Shown here: one piece after another, positions 10,503 to 21,414 of the stretch
How positions within the stretch are numbered: the first letter of the stretch is position 1
How the letters are laid out: each line of letters begins with the position of its first letter
Assembly: GCF_042100115.1 (NCBI RefSeq)
Contig: NC_091272.1
Coordinates: 2,914,001-2,978,000, forward strand
Direction of reading: 5' to 3'
DNA from: Alternaria dauci
Lineage: Eukaryota > Ascomycota > Dothideomycetes > Pleosporales > Pleosporaceae
Length of the DNA stretch: 64,000 bases
The notes under the pieces: generated by a model
Database searches by the model: none
Seen by the model: the letters and a program-made list of their open reading frames with translations, nothing else
Told to the model about the DNA's origin: nothing
Made by a program: the position numbers and the translations under genes

Positions 10503-11218
10503 GCACTTCCTGGGACATCGAGATGCGCTTCCGACGTGTGCTGACGCTCTGTTTTGGATTCTGTGATTTGTTGTTGCCGCGGCTGCTGTTCTTTTTGCCA
10601 TTTCCGCGTCCCCATCGCCAGCAACTCCTCTCTCTCATTGGATGCAGAATACAAGTCACGATCATAGGGTATGCATCTGACGAGCAGCTGTCGGCAATGC
10701 CAAGTAGCCTTTTGATGATCTCCTTGTGCGCCCGGGGTAGAATGGGGGATGATATGCGGCAAGGAAGTCGATTGCAAAACCGACGGCAATCGGCCTTCAT
10801 GTTTCAGATACGTCCACCCAACCCGGCGACCAGGTTGCCTTGACAGAAGGCAATCAAGACAGGCAACCTAACGCACATAAACAAACCTGCCGCAGTCCGC
10901 GACAGAAGAGCCTTGCGTCATTCCAGGTGAAATTAAGGTTCGGAGATTGTGATACCCGTTTTTGTCGATCAGATAACCTTGGATCTGAAACCACGGTGAA
11001 CAAAGTGTGGATGTACGATTCAACGGTCGATGCTTGTTGGCTCCTCAACGGTAGAAGGCTGACGTGTCACTCCATGATGTCATACCAATAAGATCAACAA
11101 AGACGGGATTTGACACAATAGCCTGGCGATCTTTGTGGTTGGCTAGACTTGTTTACGTTCCGAGCTTCGCCCAAGCTGTGGAGTGAAGTGTATGGCTCGC
11201 AACAACACGAAGCTGTAT

Positions 11219-11226
11219 TCACGTGA
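11219..11226. promoter_or_regulatory. TCACGTGA E-box palindrome
   Basis: A perfect 8-bp palindrome identical to the ones at 10106, 18179 and 43085. This copy is not close to any called gene start, so its function is doubtful. Confidence 0.2.
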
Positions 11227-11898
11227 ACTGGACCGCTCGAGACGTGGTCACGATCGAAAAGCAATTTGTGGCCACCACTAGAACATGCACCAGCTCACTT
11301 ACTTGAAGCTAGTTCAATGCACGAGGGCGAATGGGAACGATAACGCGAATGACAATTCAATCGCAATGGAGTCACTCCAAGTGGTTCAAACTGCGCGAGA
11401 ATCAGCACTATATACCGCCTTCTTTTCTTACCTCGTAATTTGACACACGGTAGACAAGTACTGGCTCTTGGCCCTGGTGCCCGTCGAGTTCTCCGTTGGT
11501 TGTGAGTGATGGAACACGCCGACATGCCCGTGTTGTGCGACCATCAGACCAAACGCTTGCGTGTAGGGAGGTACACGGCCGACTGCAGCAGGACAGTAGT
11601 CCCAGATCCGTGGCGCTCAATCGCATGAACTTTCGGGATGCCGCAGACAGCGGCTGACGGCAATCGACGATCAGAAGAGAGATGCAAGCCACACATACTG
11701 AGCCCAGGCATGCTCTAGTTGGCTATAGCGGTCGTAGAAGTGCAGCCTGCGTCATTAGTACGAAGCTCTACCTCGTGTGAGGTTGATCAAAGTAGCCACA
11801 AAAGCTTCGTCGGGTGGGTTTCGCCAGTCTAGACAGCAATTGAACTTTTGTGGGGTGCCAGACGGGTAGGCTGACCAAAATGCATGATTGGTGGGTTG

Positions 11899-12588
11899 CT
11901 AGAGTTTTCTCCCCGAAGAATCGTTGGGAATGCTTTGGGTAGATGGACGCGTGGAGGCAAGGGACGCAAACTGGGGTCGCGCAGAACGAGGTATGATTTC
12001 ATGTTCGCAGTCGCCGCGGATGAACCAAGACGGCCTTTGGGGTTCATTACGGCCATGGAAGGATCTGGACTTTGTGGAGATGCTGAACCTTTCAATATCC
12101 CAGATATGCAGTGGAGCAATCCGAGAGCTGAGAGATTCTAGACAGCCAGTCAACCTGGCTTTGTCGCAGTCGGGTAGAAAGCCAAAGAATGTAGAGGACG
12201 CTTCGCCTAAATACTGGAGTCGCGTCTCAGCACAGAGTCGACGAAGTTGAGATCCAGAGGGACGGTTCGTTGCGATTACGTCCGCAATCCCGCCAGCGCG
12301 GAAAGCTAGCTTCAGTATGCGAGAAGTCAATTCTATATGCGTTGTGCTAGAGTCTAGCGGTACATAGTAAGCATCAGGTGCAAACGGTGCTTCTCGGGGT
12401 TCACTGCCGAGGGACGCGAGGAGAAATAATGCACGCAAGGACGTGATAGGGACGAGGCATGGTGGTGGTGATGGGTGGCTCCCGAAAAAGCAGGAGATGT
12501 TCGTGGATTTCTCCACAGGCGTCGGTGATTGGTCGCCGTGCCCAAAATAGCAGTTGCACTGATCGTGTCTTTCTGGCGATCGCGTCAT
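11899..12588 (-). CDS. Uncertain hypothetical protein, single exon, 229 aa
   Basis: A single uninterrupted frame starts at an ATG (12588) and runs to a stop at 11899. The central part (residues about 70-175) has a balanced, helix-friendly composition (SRILKLAFRAGGIADVIA, QLRRLCAETRLQYLGEASS) unlike chance frames nearby. The N-terminal 60 residues are His/Pro/Ser-rich and may not be coding. I recognise no domain. It lies in a 4-kb gene-poor stretch with no neighbours to guide function. It could be a lineage-specific gene or chance. Confidence 0.3.
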   Translation of the reverse strand: MTRSPERHDQCNCYFGHGDQSPTPVEKSTNISCFFGSHPSPPPCLVPITSLRALFLLASLGSEPREAPFAPDAYYVPLDSSTTHIELTSRILKLAFRAGGIADVIATNRPSGSQLRRLCAETRLQYLGEASSTFFGFLPDCDKARLTGCLESLSSRIAPLHIWDIERFSISTKSRSFHGRNEPQRPSWFIRGDCEHEIIPRSARPQFASLASTRPSTQSIPNDSSGRKL

Positions 12589-14567
12589 CCTGGCGAGAAA
12601 AGCGGGACATTAAGAACATGGTGCAACACCCACGGCCAACCCGCCCTCGAACGCCAGAAGATACGACGACGCGCACGACTGCTTGGTGTGCACAGACACG
12701 AGGACCATGGCATCGGGCAGGACTGCCATTGCGCAATTACAGGAAATGACGCTGTGCCTCTCCAATGCACATCAAACCGTTCTCATCTCGCTGGGCCGAG
12801 TATGCTCGTACCGTTCCCCACGCCCTGGGAACATTGCAATCCGCGAATTTCATCACGGGATGCGATGCTGCACCAGTCGCGCGGAAGGCCCGACGTAGTG
12901 CCGCGGACCCTCTAAAATGGTGCCATGCATGGGCAAGTCGCAACGCCTGGTAGAGTGGCCCCATCAAATGGCAAAGGGACGGGAAGCTGTCTTGCAGAGG
13001 AGCGGGGTACAGACGTGTCGGTGAAGCATCGAGACGGCAGCAACTGGGCCATGGAGCAGCGTTATCGCAGCCGGCCAGCTAACTGAGGTGCCCACCGCTA
13101 CTCACCAACTGCTGCAAACGGCTGAGCCGCAGGTGCGCTGTGTGGGTCGCGCCTGGGTCGCGCAAGCGGATTGGCCGTGGAGCTCCCCCTCGCAGATGGG
13201 AATTCGTAAGTGTTTACCAGTTCGCGTCGAATCTGCTCGGCCTAAACGCAGACGCGTTGAAGCACACAACCAGCCCGCGACAGGACAAATTGCAGGCAGC
13301 CATCGCACGTCAGGCGTCGTTGCTGCTTCGGGGGCACCAGAATGCACATGATGATGATGATGCGCGCCAGCCAGAGCCTGGGGCAGCCGTGACGTTGGCA
13401 TCAACTTCTGCAGTGTCCCGTTGCCATGCAGCGAGAAGCTTCCTTCCGAGAGGCAGGGTGGGAATGTTGCAGGATCAGCATGTGGTTAGAGGTGCAAATT
13501 GGCCGTCGCGATATTGTTCCCTATATCGGCTGCGCCCGAGCACTATGTATGACCGGGGGCAGTTGCCAGGGTCAAAGTGAAGCTGGCGAGGGTCAGTCAT
13601 GTATGTTGACATGTTCTCTTTCACAACGTCGCTGGTCGGGGGCGGATGAAGCTCAACGGGCCATCGGCTACCAGGATTTGCGTGAATACGATGGACAGAT
13701 AAGCCGCACCAGGGAGGCGGCAATTGAGTGAAGATGATGGCAGCCGCAGCCACACCCGGGCGTTGCAGAGACGCGACAGATGCAGCCAGACGGCCATGGC
13801 ATAAAGACGCTTGCTGCTGCAGCACCGTGGCCAGGCAAGGCAGGGCAGGGCAGCGTGCAACGTGCTCGTTGTCTGGCGTGAGGAAGTTATTGAATCTCCT
13901 AGACCTAGCCGCGCCCGTCCGTGCGTGCTCCAGAGACTAGTGCGGCCCCTTTGCTTGACAACCTCAACTCTTCACCGCGACGGCCAAACTTACTCTCCCT
14001 CTATTATTTCCTTTTCTGCTTGCTTGTTGAATCGCACGTCGTTCTTAGCAGCAGAAGACCGACTCACGCAGATCGACCAATGCAGGCTTGAACAACTGCT
14101 CGGGAGGCTTGGTACACGCTGCCATCTCCGTCGATTCACGACAGCCTTCCCAGCGCTTGACGACGTTACATTCTATTCTCTGTTTTAATACCTTGACTCT
14201 TTTGTTTCCTAGCAGGTACAGATCCCCCAGCTGCCCGTCACCACCACATGAGCCCGGCGACAGGTCTCGAGCCTCCCCAATGCCGCCGCACCCCAAAGAG
14301 GCCACGCCCTCGTCGCCCGCCTTCCGTCCGCGACGCTGCTCGCACTGCCCGTCGCTCCATGACCCGCATATCCACACCGCACCCGTTGAGCCAACCCTGC
14401 TGACCCCGTGACGCTCCACAGATCTTTACTTGCCTGCCTCCGTCGCCGCTGCCACTACTACTACTACCACCACCACTGCCGCTGCCACCGCCGCTGCCGC
14501 CGCCGCCGCCGACGAGCCCGAGCCCACCCCCGTCGAGCTCCTGATAGCGCTACCTCGCAGGCCTCCG
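12589..14567. other. Intergenic; promoter and 5' leader of the Bni4-like gene
   Basis: GC-rich sequence with many short chance frames. From about 13960 it becomes C/T-rich, as expected of a fungal promoter and long 5' leader. It includes an ATG trinucleotide run at 13348-13362 and an ACT/CCG-type trinucleotide run at 14453-14510. Confidence 0.45.
14453..14510. repeat. Trinucleotide (ACT/CCA/CCG) microsatellite
   Basis: Consecutive CTA, CCA and CCG-type triplets run just 5' of the chosen start of the Bni4-like gene. The plus-strand frame through it is open and would add a Thr/Ala-rich leader, but no ATG opens that frame, so it is taken as 5' untranslated. Confidence 0.6.
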
Positions 14568-16935
14568 ATGGCTCAGGTACTGACATCAGTCATCCAGACG
14601 ACAGGACCGACTACCATGCCATACTCGCCGTCCGATGCCTACAAAAACACGCCCAGCCACCCCAACCAGCAACAACCGCGGGCCTCGCAGATGCCGCGCA
14701 GCCAGCACAATGGAAACTCGGGAGGTACAGGATACAGAGGGACGGCCGCCCCCATAGCCCCGTATGCCTTCAACAGCACGCCCCAGCTGCGCCAGGAGAA
14801 CAAGCCCGCCTCTGCACCAGCCCCTCCGGCCCAGCAGCAACCTCCCAGCCACGCCAACCAGACCCGGCTGGGCCACCCTTCCCACCCCTCGTCATCCTCC
14901 GACTCCACAGTCTCCACATCGGGCTCGTCCAACCGCTCGTCGGCCGGGCCACCTGCAGCTGCCAGGGATGAACGCGAGGTCAGGAAACCTTACGACACCG
15001 TTGCGCCAGCCATTACACTATCCACCTCCATACCCGATCTCTCGCTTTCGATAGGCGAATCGTCGCCCGTGAAGCCCTCCCCAGGGCGATACAGACGCGG
15101 CGCTGGAAGGACAGACTCGTCCAACAGCGTTCCCACGGGTGCCTCTACCCCGACACAGCGCTCTGCATCTGGAGGAAACTCCCACACGGGTCCATCGCAG
15201 CCCACACAAAACGAAGGCACAGGTGCTGCCGGCTTCCCACCGCCGTTCAGGCCCGGGCACAATCGAGCGAATAGTGCAGATGACACGTCAGTTGTTCGCT
15301 CAGGCGGTATAGACCCCGCTAAGCGATACAGAAGACGCAGTTTCAACGGACTGGACGGAGACAACACCGTTACCTCCAACATGGCATCATTGCAGGTCAG
15401 CTCTGGAACCGGCCAAAGCACGACACTAAGCGCAAACACCCCAAACACCTCCAGTTCAAATCGTACAGGAAGCCGTCCCGCCTCAAGTCACAGCCATGAG
15501 AGGCAAGGCAGTGCGGGTAGTGCTTCCTCCAACAATTCCTCGAGATCGCAGGTAAGTGCAGCGAATTGCTAAATATGCGCAAGCTAATACCCGTTTTAGT
15601 CTCGACCTCCAGCAAACACACAACGCAGCTATGCCGCTGTAGCGGGAGGAACCTCTTCCAAGGCACCCGAGCCTAACCGGCGACAAGCTCCTTCTCCTCT
15701 ATCGCATCCCGTGTCTCCATCAGAGCCTGCGAGCCCTGCCAAGGGAGCCGTGTTACCTAGCACAGCTATGCAACATCTCAGCGCTGTCAACGACAAGGAC
15801 AAGGGAATGAAGTCTCGTCTACGCAGGGCCTTCTCCTTTGGAAGTGCTGCCGAGCTCCGAAAGGCCTCTGCTGAGAATAGCATCTCAGCGGAACGTGCGA
15901 GATTGAGGAAAGACAAGTACCAGAATGATGAAGATGCTGAACAGGCTGCCATCATCGCAAAGCAAGAGGCGGCAGGTATTGGCGCTGGCATCTACTCGGG
16001 TCAGGGTGGTATAGGCTCTACCGACAATCTGTCTATACAGTCAGCTGCATCGTCAGCCTCGGTCATGCTCCGGAAGATGGGCCATGGAATGAAGAAGGGC
16101 ACCAAATCTATCAAGGGTCTGTTTAGGCCAAAGTCTGTCATCGGTGTACCAGCTGCCGACGGTCCCATCACCAGGCCCAGCGTGGGTCAGGTGTCTTTAG
16201 TCACTGTCGAGGCCGAGAGACAAAAGGTCAACGTTAACGCAAAACCCAACGAACACACCGGAGGCGGCACAGGCTATCCTCGACTGGAACGCAATTCTAT
16301 TGATGCCGGTCGATCCGCAGAGATTGTAAACCCCTCTGTCCCGGGCGGCGAAGCTGTGTCTAGAAAAAGTATCGTTGGGAATGACCGCGATCGTGCCGAG
16401 GTCCTCTCTTCTATGAAGAAGGGCATCTTGAAACGTAGGTATCCTACAATTTCCCTCAAAACAGCCACTAACGACATATCAGGTACTGGCACAAACTCAG
16501 ATTCTGGATCCCCTGTTCTCAAACCTGTAGATATGGCTCCCAATGTGGGCTCATCGCGATCCAGTTCTCCTGCCACACCCAAAACAGAAGTTGGGCAAGC
16601 CCGGGCCGATGACTACTTTGGCAAGCCACCACGCATTCCTAACGGCAGTACAAGGAGTCTTCCTACCACACCCCACGGTGGCCTCCGAAACATCAGCTTC
16701 AGCCCACGTATACAATTCCACGACGCCTGGTCGCCGCAAGATTACGACCGTAGGGGCGACATCGCAACGTGTAATAGGCTTACACCGATGCTTGCGCAAC
16801 AGATCAAGGAGGAACTCAACTCCTTTAAGATGGTACGTATTCCAGCAACCCCACCGTCAAGTGGACAATAGCTAATCACTCAAGCAGGAGATGGAAGTTC
16901 ACGAGCTCTCGAAACCACACACCCATTTCTTCTAA
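14568..16935 (+). CDS. BNI4: Bni4-like Ser/Pro-rich scaffold protein
   Basis: Exons 14568-15551, 15600-16832 and 16888-16935 (introns 48 and 55 bp) give 754 aa. Most of the protein is Ser/Pro/Gln-rich and probably disordered. The conserved part is the last 70 residues: SFSPRIQFHDAWSPQDYDRR, ATCNRLTPMLAQQIKEELN, and the tiny third exon ending in THFF. That C-terminal signature is what I recognise from fungal Bni4 homologues, where an RVxF-type motif (here RIQF) docks protein phosphatase 1 and localises chitin synthase to the bud neck or septum. The function is transferred from yeast. The third exon of 15 codons would be missed by naive calling. A later start at 14616 is possible. Confidence 0.7.
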
Positions 16936-17353
16936 TGATTATGCATCCATCATTTGGACATGGCGTCTTGGCGAATACCTCTCATCGTTGCACTTGCGGA
17001 TTGGAGCCATCAGCATTTACCAGTTATCAGCTCTGTTTCATGTTCTGGTTACTACGGACTTGTTCTTCCATCTTAGCGAGCATTTGCAATCACGTAGAGG
17101 AAGAACGCTTTGCTTGCGTGTGTGGGCTCAGCAAGCAAAGTAGTCGTTGGCATTGGACCGCAAAAAAGACGAAGAGGGACCTTTCTAGTTGAAGCCAGCT
17201 TTTTCCTTGCCTCCATTGTCTTTGTCCGTGGTTCAGTCGTATGTTGACGTCCTTTTCCTTTACCGTCAGAGGTATCTTTGTCTCTCCTTACTTCCCTTGT
17301 GTCAGTATCAGTCATGGTTGAGTGGTCTCTGCGTTGTCTACACAGTAGAGGAA
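16936..17353. other. Intergenic, 3' of the Bni4-like gene
   Basis: T-rich plus-strand sequence consistent with a 3' untranslated region. No gene or RNA seen. Confidence 0.4.
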
Positions 17354-18070
17354 TCAGTATGCAAAAATGGGAGTTGGACATACTTTGGCTGGCGCAAGAG
17401 TCCCTGTTTGTGGCTTGTGCCGATTAGCTTGTAATTGGAAAACAATATTCGGCGTATCCCTGCTCAATGTTGACATCGAATGACATGTCTTGTGTGATCC
17501 CTCGACATCTTCTTGACTAGCAACGCATTCGCCATCAGAGTGGGACAAGTATTGATCTACACTGCACTGTACTAATGCATGTTTGCCATTGACCAACCGC
17601 GTCCTAAATTTGGTATACAGAATTCTCGAATCTCGTATCCTGCCCTGCAGCGTCGCATTGATGGTCAGACCCGCCCGCGTTCAGCAGTCCACAACACCAA
17701 CATTGCATATTCCATCCGCCAACACCACCTTGATGGTCATCAACGCGGCTTCGCAAATACGCCGCCGCTCATCGAACCACCCTATCCTTTTCCAGCATGT
17801 CATTCCGATCATATATGGATGGCTGCACTTGTTGGCGGTTCAGGCGCCAATCCTCCGATTTACTGCAACTATCGTTTCAGGGTCACGTCCGCAACCTAAA
17901 GCGGTCACATGGTTCCGCCCCTCGTCGAGTGCGGCATATAATGCTCGGCAAAGTTTCACAGGTGCTGTAGGATTTGGTAATATAGATGCGAATGTATTGA
18001 TATATGGATAGCGCGGGTGATTACATATCTGTAGTACCTGGAATGCTGGAAGGGTGCTATGGGTGGTCAT
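17354..18070 (-). pseudogene. Possible decayed protein-coding gene, family unknown
   Basis: On the minus strand, segments with coding character appear in changing frames. First comes VKLCRALYAALDEGRNHV followed by ALGCGRDPETIVAV (18000-17850). Next is SIYDRNDMLEKDRVV, reachable through a possible 41-bp GTAAAT..CAG intron. A frame change near 17772 then gives ICEAALMTIKVVLADG and VGVVDC, interrupted by an in-frame TGA (17683-17681), after which the same frame stays open for 109 codons (TRAGLTINATLQGRIRD and on). One frameshift and one stop suggest a disabled gene. I do not recognise the family. A chance alignment of open frames is possible. Confidence 0.3.
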
Positions 18071-18178
18071 TGTTACATTTGATGTGAACCTCGTCGGACG
18101 CGATATTGTGTAAAATAGCGTATGTGATTTGATGGTGTGTAAGATGATCTCGCGATTGGGACTTACCTCGAGTCCTTG

Positions 18179-18186
18179 TCACGTGA
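18179..18186. promoter_or_regulatory. TCACGTGA E-box palindrome upstream of RPS25
   Basis: The palindrome, in context GTCACGTGAG, sits 124-131 bp upstream of the RPS25 start codon. It matches Cbf1/bHLH-type consensus. Position and a perfect 8-bp match make it the most plausible of the four copies as a real site. Confidence 0.4.
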
Positions 18187-18309
18187 GTGCATGGCTCGCT
18201 TGAGGAGATGGTTAGCGCGTCTTGGCAATGCCACAGCGTCTCCGCAGCTGAACACCCCAATTTCGACCGCTCGACAGTCAGTCCTCAGCAACCACACACA
18301 ACCGACAAA

Positions 18310-18913
18310 ATGGTACGTCGTCTACGCAGTCAGGTTACCGGACAAAGAAGAGACTGGAGCTGATTTAATACAGGCACCTGCAGCAACTGGAGGCAAGAAG
18401 CAGAAGAAGAAGTGGTCCAAGGGCAAGGGTACGTGATACAGCACTGCACACCATCAGCACATCTACACGCATCGCGAACACGTCGGAAACGCTCGAAAGC
18501 ATTCTCATAGACGTCCGAAATCTCGTTCTCCTATCGCGCACTCTCACAACGCCCCGGGGAAGAATCGCCACTAACAACAGTACAGTCAAGGACAAGGCCC
18601 AGCACGCCGTCGTTCTCGACAAGCAGACCAACGACAAGCTCCAAAAGGATGTCCAGTCCTACCGCCTCATCACCGTTGCCACCCTCGTCGATCGCTTGAA
18701 GATCAACGGCTCGCTCGCACGCAAGGCGCTTGCCGACCTCGAGGCCAACGGTCAGATCAAGAAGGTTGTCGGACACTCAAAGCTCAGCATCTACAGTATG
18801 TAACCGCGACAATGCCCACACGTCACAATCTCTACGGGACTTGGAGACAACGGGACGTGAATTCAGGCTTTTACTAACACATTTCAGCGCGAGCTATCGG
18901 CGCCGAGGAGTAA
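18310..18913 (+). CDS. RPS25: 40S ribosomal protein eS25
   Basis: Four exons, 18310-18312, 18374-18428, 18586-18795 and 18888-18913, give 97 aa. The first coding exon is only the ATG; the second encodes the Lys-rich tail (GGKKQKKKWSKGK); the third the winged-helix core (KLQKDVQSYRLITVATLVDR, LARKALADLEANG); the fourth the last residues (RAIGAEE). Length and order match eS25 of the small ribosomal subunit. Highly split starts are typical for fungal ribosomal protein genes. A TCACGTGA site lies 124 bp upstream. Confidence 0.95.
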
Positions 18914-19822
18914 GCTTTACGTAGCCGACAATTAAACGAACGTAAATGCGAATCTCGGACACTTCTTTCAGTTTCTCTACGGCATTCCTCTTTCCATTAC
19001 CCATCGGCGTCTTCATGAAATGAACGGGTCATACTATATTGGGATGCATGCTTCATAGCGGATATGAAATGAGAGGAACGGGCTCGGGTACAGTACCTAG
19101 AGCCCATTGGAGGTGTCGGTTATGTACTGAATGAAAAGACTTCCGAAACACCACCACCGAACTTGACCTCGACTCATGACTTAGCTACGTGTGAGCAAAT
19201 CGGCTAGGCCGATTTTATCTGATGCCTGTCCTACTCAAAATCCCCGGTTCCTTTGTGTGCATACTTGTGGGGACCACGGCATTATTTCCTTCGACCGTTT
19301 CATGTTTACCATCAATATTCAGAGTTATGAATGAGGTAGCAGCTCCCCAACGTGTTTTGCTGTTCTGAGCTTAGCGTAGTATGGTTATGTCTTTTCTTTC
19401 ATAATTGCTTATCATGTCGGAGCCATGCCATCAGGATTGTTTGAGGTTTTGATACTACTGTTAGGTATCACACGGCGAAGCTTTGTTTTCTGGATTGTGC
19501 AACCGACTGCAACAATATCTCTTGCAAGTATACATCATGGTGTATCTCTCGTGCGATAGATTGCCAGGATATATAATTCTACATCGCCTATACTCAGAGC
19601 TTATTTGTTGCAAAGATTCAGGAGCAATATGCCCCTTCATAGAACTGTGAAACTCACACTGTCCGCAAGTGATGGCGGAAGGAAAGCTAAAAATGCAGCG
19701 GCCATCGGTCGATACATTTGAGTATCGTATGGTGCCATATGTTGGAGACACGCTGTAGATACATGAACAGAAAGTCATCCTAAAACTCAGAATTGATTTG
19801 ACTACACAAAGATAGCAGTCAC
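18914..19822. other. Intergenic between convergent genes
   Basis: Holds the 3' ends of RPS25 (plus) and the cytochrome b5-like gene (minus). AT-richer than the surroundings. No supported gene; a 105-codon minus-strand frame (19778-19461) has no domain. Confidence 0.45.
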
Positions 19823-20731
19823 CTAGTCGTACTTCCTAATCGGCCTACCCTTCTCCGCCTGCTCACACAATCCCCTCTTGGGCATCTTATCCTCCCAACC
19901 CGGTTCCCTCTTGACATGGCCCACACGCCGGTACGCCTTGCCCTTGTCGCCCCGGAACAACATGTGCCAACCCTCCAGACCAGCGACCATTTGTTTCCTA
20001 GCACTCTTGAGCTCCTGCGCGTGTCTATTCTTTAGCTCACCCTTGCTCAACGGCTTCCTCTTCTTCGCCTTTTCCATCTCCACCTCACGTTCTTGTGGTG
20101 TCAGGCCGACCTTCTCCTCTGGATCAATGGGCATGAACATTTGCTCTACGCCGCGCAGATCAGGGACGCTGTCTTCTGCGAAACAGCCGGTCAAGAAGGC
20201 GCGCGCGGCGTCTTTGCCTGCGAAGAAGTGGTAGGAACCGCCTGGGCCGTAGGTGGTGGGTGAAATGGAAACGTCGTAGATTGTGCCGTTTAGCGCGAGG
20301 TAGATTGGTTTCGAGGGGTCGGCGCCGTTGTATAGGGCGAGCTCGGAGTCGGTTAGAACGATTTCTCCTTGCTGTGAGGTAGACGCGTTAGTTGCAAGAC
20401 GTTTTGCTGGTCGAGGACGATAGTAGTAGGTACGTACCATCAGGCTCTTCCACTCTCGAGCTCTAGTCCACCACGGATTGTATCCCCATGTCATGCTCTC
20501 TCCGCTCGTACTCAGGTAGCTCAGTCCACAGCTCAGTAGGAGCACGCCGCCTAGTATACGCAACACATCGAGAACTGATACGCCATCTGATGTTGCGACT
20601 GCTTGTTCCTTGACTGCTTGCTTAAGCTCCGCTTTCTCTTTCGCGCCTGTGCTTGTCGGGGGAATAGAGGATGTCGTCGTGTCTGTAGGCTCATCTTTCG
20701 CGGGACGACGGTACCGCTGGGATGAGGACAT
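19823..20731 (-). CDS. Membrane-anchored cytochrome b5-like haem/steroid-binding protein (MAPR type)
   Basis: Exon 1 is 20731-20438 and exon 2 is 20371-19823. The 66-bp GTACGT..CAG intron is in frame and open, so an unspliced frame is also continuous; the spliced form is 280 aa. A single transmembrane helix lies at about residues 50-70 (VLRILGGVLLLSCGLSYL). The haem-binding-like domain follows: LYNGADPSKPIYLALNGTIYD, then YGPGGSYHFFAGKDAARAF, characteristic of the MAPR family (Dap1, neuferricin). A basic helical C-terminal extension follows. Such proteins sit in the ER or other membranes and support cytochrome P450s or related redox enzymes; the partner here is unknown. Confidence 0.85.
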   Translation of the reverse strand: MSSSQRYRRPAKDEPTDTTTSSIPPTSTGAKEKAELKQAVKEQAVATSDGVSVLDVLRILGGVLLLSCGLSYLSTSGESMTWGYNPWWTRAREWKSLMVRTYYYRPRPAKRLATNASTSQQGEIVLTDSELALYNGADPSKPIYLALNGTIYDVSISPTTYGPGGSYHFFAGKDAARAFLTGCFAEDSVPDLRGVEQMFMPIDPEEKVGLTPQEREVEMEKAKKRKPLSKGELKNRHAQELKSARKQMVAGLEGWHMLFRGDKGKAYRRVGHVKREPGWEDKMPKRGLCEQAEKGRPIRKYD

Positions 20732-21414
20732 TGTGGTGGTGGTCTGTTTGCTTTTGCTACCTGAAGCGTGTTATCAGTCTCGAAACACGTGTACATGTAT
20801 CGGTCGCAATGGCATCGAGGCCTTCCTACCTGTTCATCCAGCAGCACCCATGTAGCTCCAAGTATGGTACTCGTACGTCAAAGTCACTCGGATGCCGAGG
20901 AAAGAATAACTTGCTCAAAGGTAACTAGCTATAGAAGCCAGAATTCGGAGACGTGTCCGTAAGCCAGGTACCGTCGGATGCGCGATGCGGAGAATAGATT
21001 GCTTTCGCGTTCCGAGGCGTTACTCTCGGGAAGTACCATGCATCTCGGTTCCGATGATTGGCCGCCACCCGATTGATGTCATTGATGATCGCGCGCCAAC
21101 ACTACCGGACTCAACTTTCACTATCGGACGAGACTGACATGCGTATACATGCTGAGTTACACAACTTGTGGAATTGATACGCGCATTTTCTATAGCTACT
21201 GCGTGTCGTGTCTTTTAAACGAACCTACCTTCGAAGTATTAATACAAGCCACCCTCCGTTTTCGTATACAATGTTCGTCTTCCTGCCCGTTTTCGTTCAG
21301 CTGTTAGATCCGCAAAACACAGGCACCGCAAAACAGTTCATTGCGGGCTCCATGGGAGGAGCAAAAGAACTATTCGATGTGCTCTGTCAGATCGACAAGA
21401 ACCGTCCAAACGAC
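20732..21414. other. Intergenic, promoter of the cytochrome b5-like gene
   Basis: Separates the cytochrome b5-like start (20731) from the Gtr2 stop (21415), both minus strand. No supported gene or RNA. Confidence 0.45.

Larger units (their letters stand above)
10468..11898. other. Intergenic, gene-poor
   Basis: No frame here shows a domain or a convincing exon chain. Overlapping open frames of 60-165 codons occur on both strands and look like chance. A TCACGTGA palindrome lies at 11219-11226. No repeats of note were seen. Confidence 0.45.

Noticed and set aside
14453..14510. Trinucleotide run considered as a coding poly-Thr/Ala leader of the Bni4-like protein
   Set aside because: No ATG opens that frame upstream, so translation most likely starts at 14568.
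14408..14971. Long plus-strand frame in a second phase of the Bni4-like first exon
   Set aside because: Low-complexity GC-rich codons keep all three frames open; only the chosen frame joins the conserved C-terminus.
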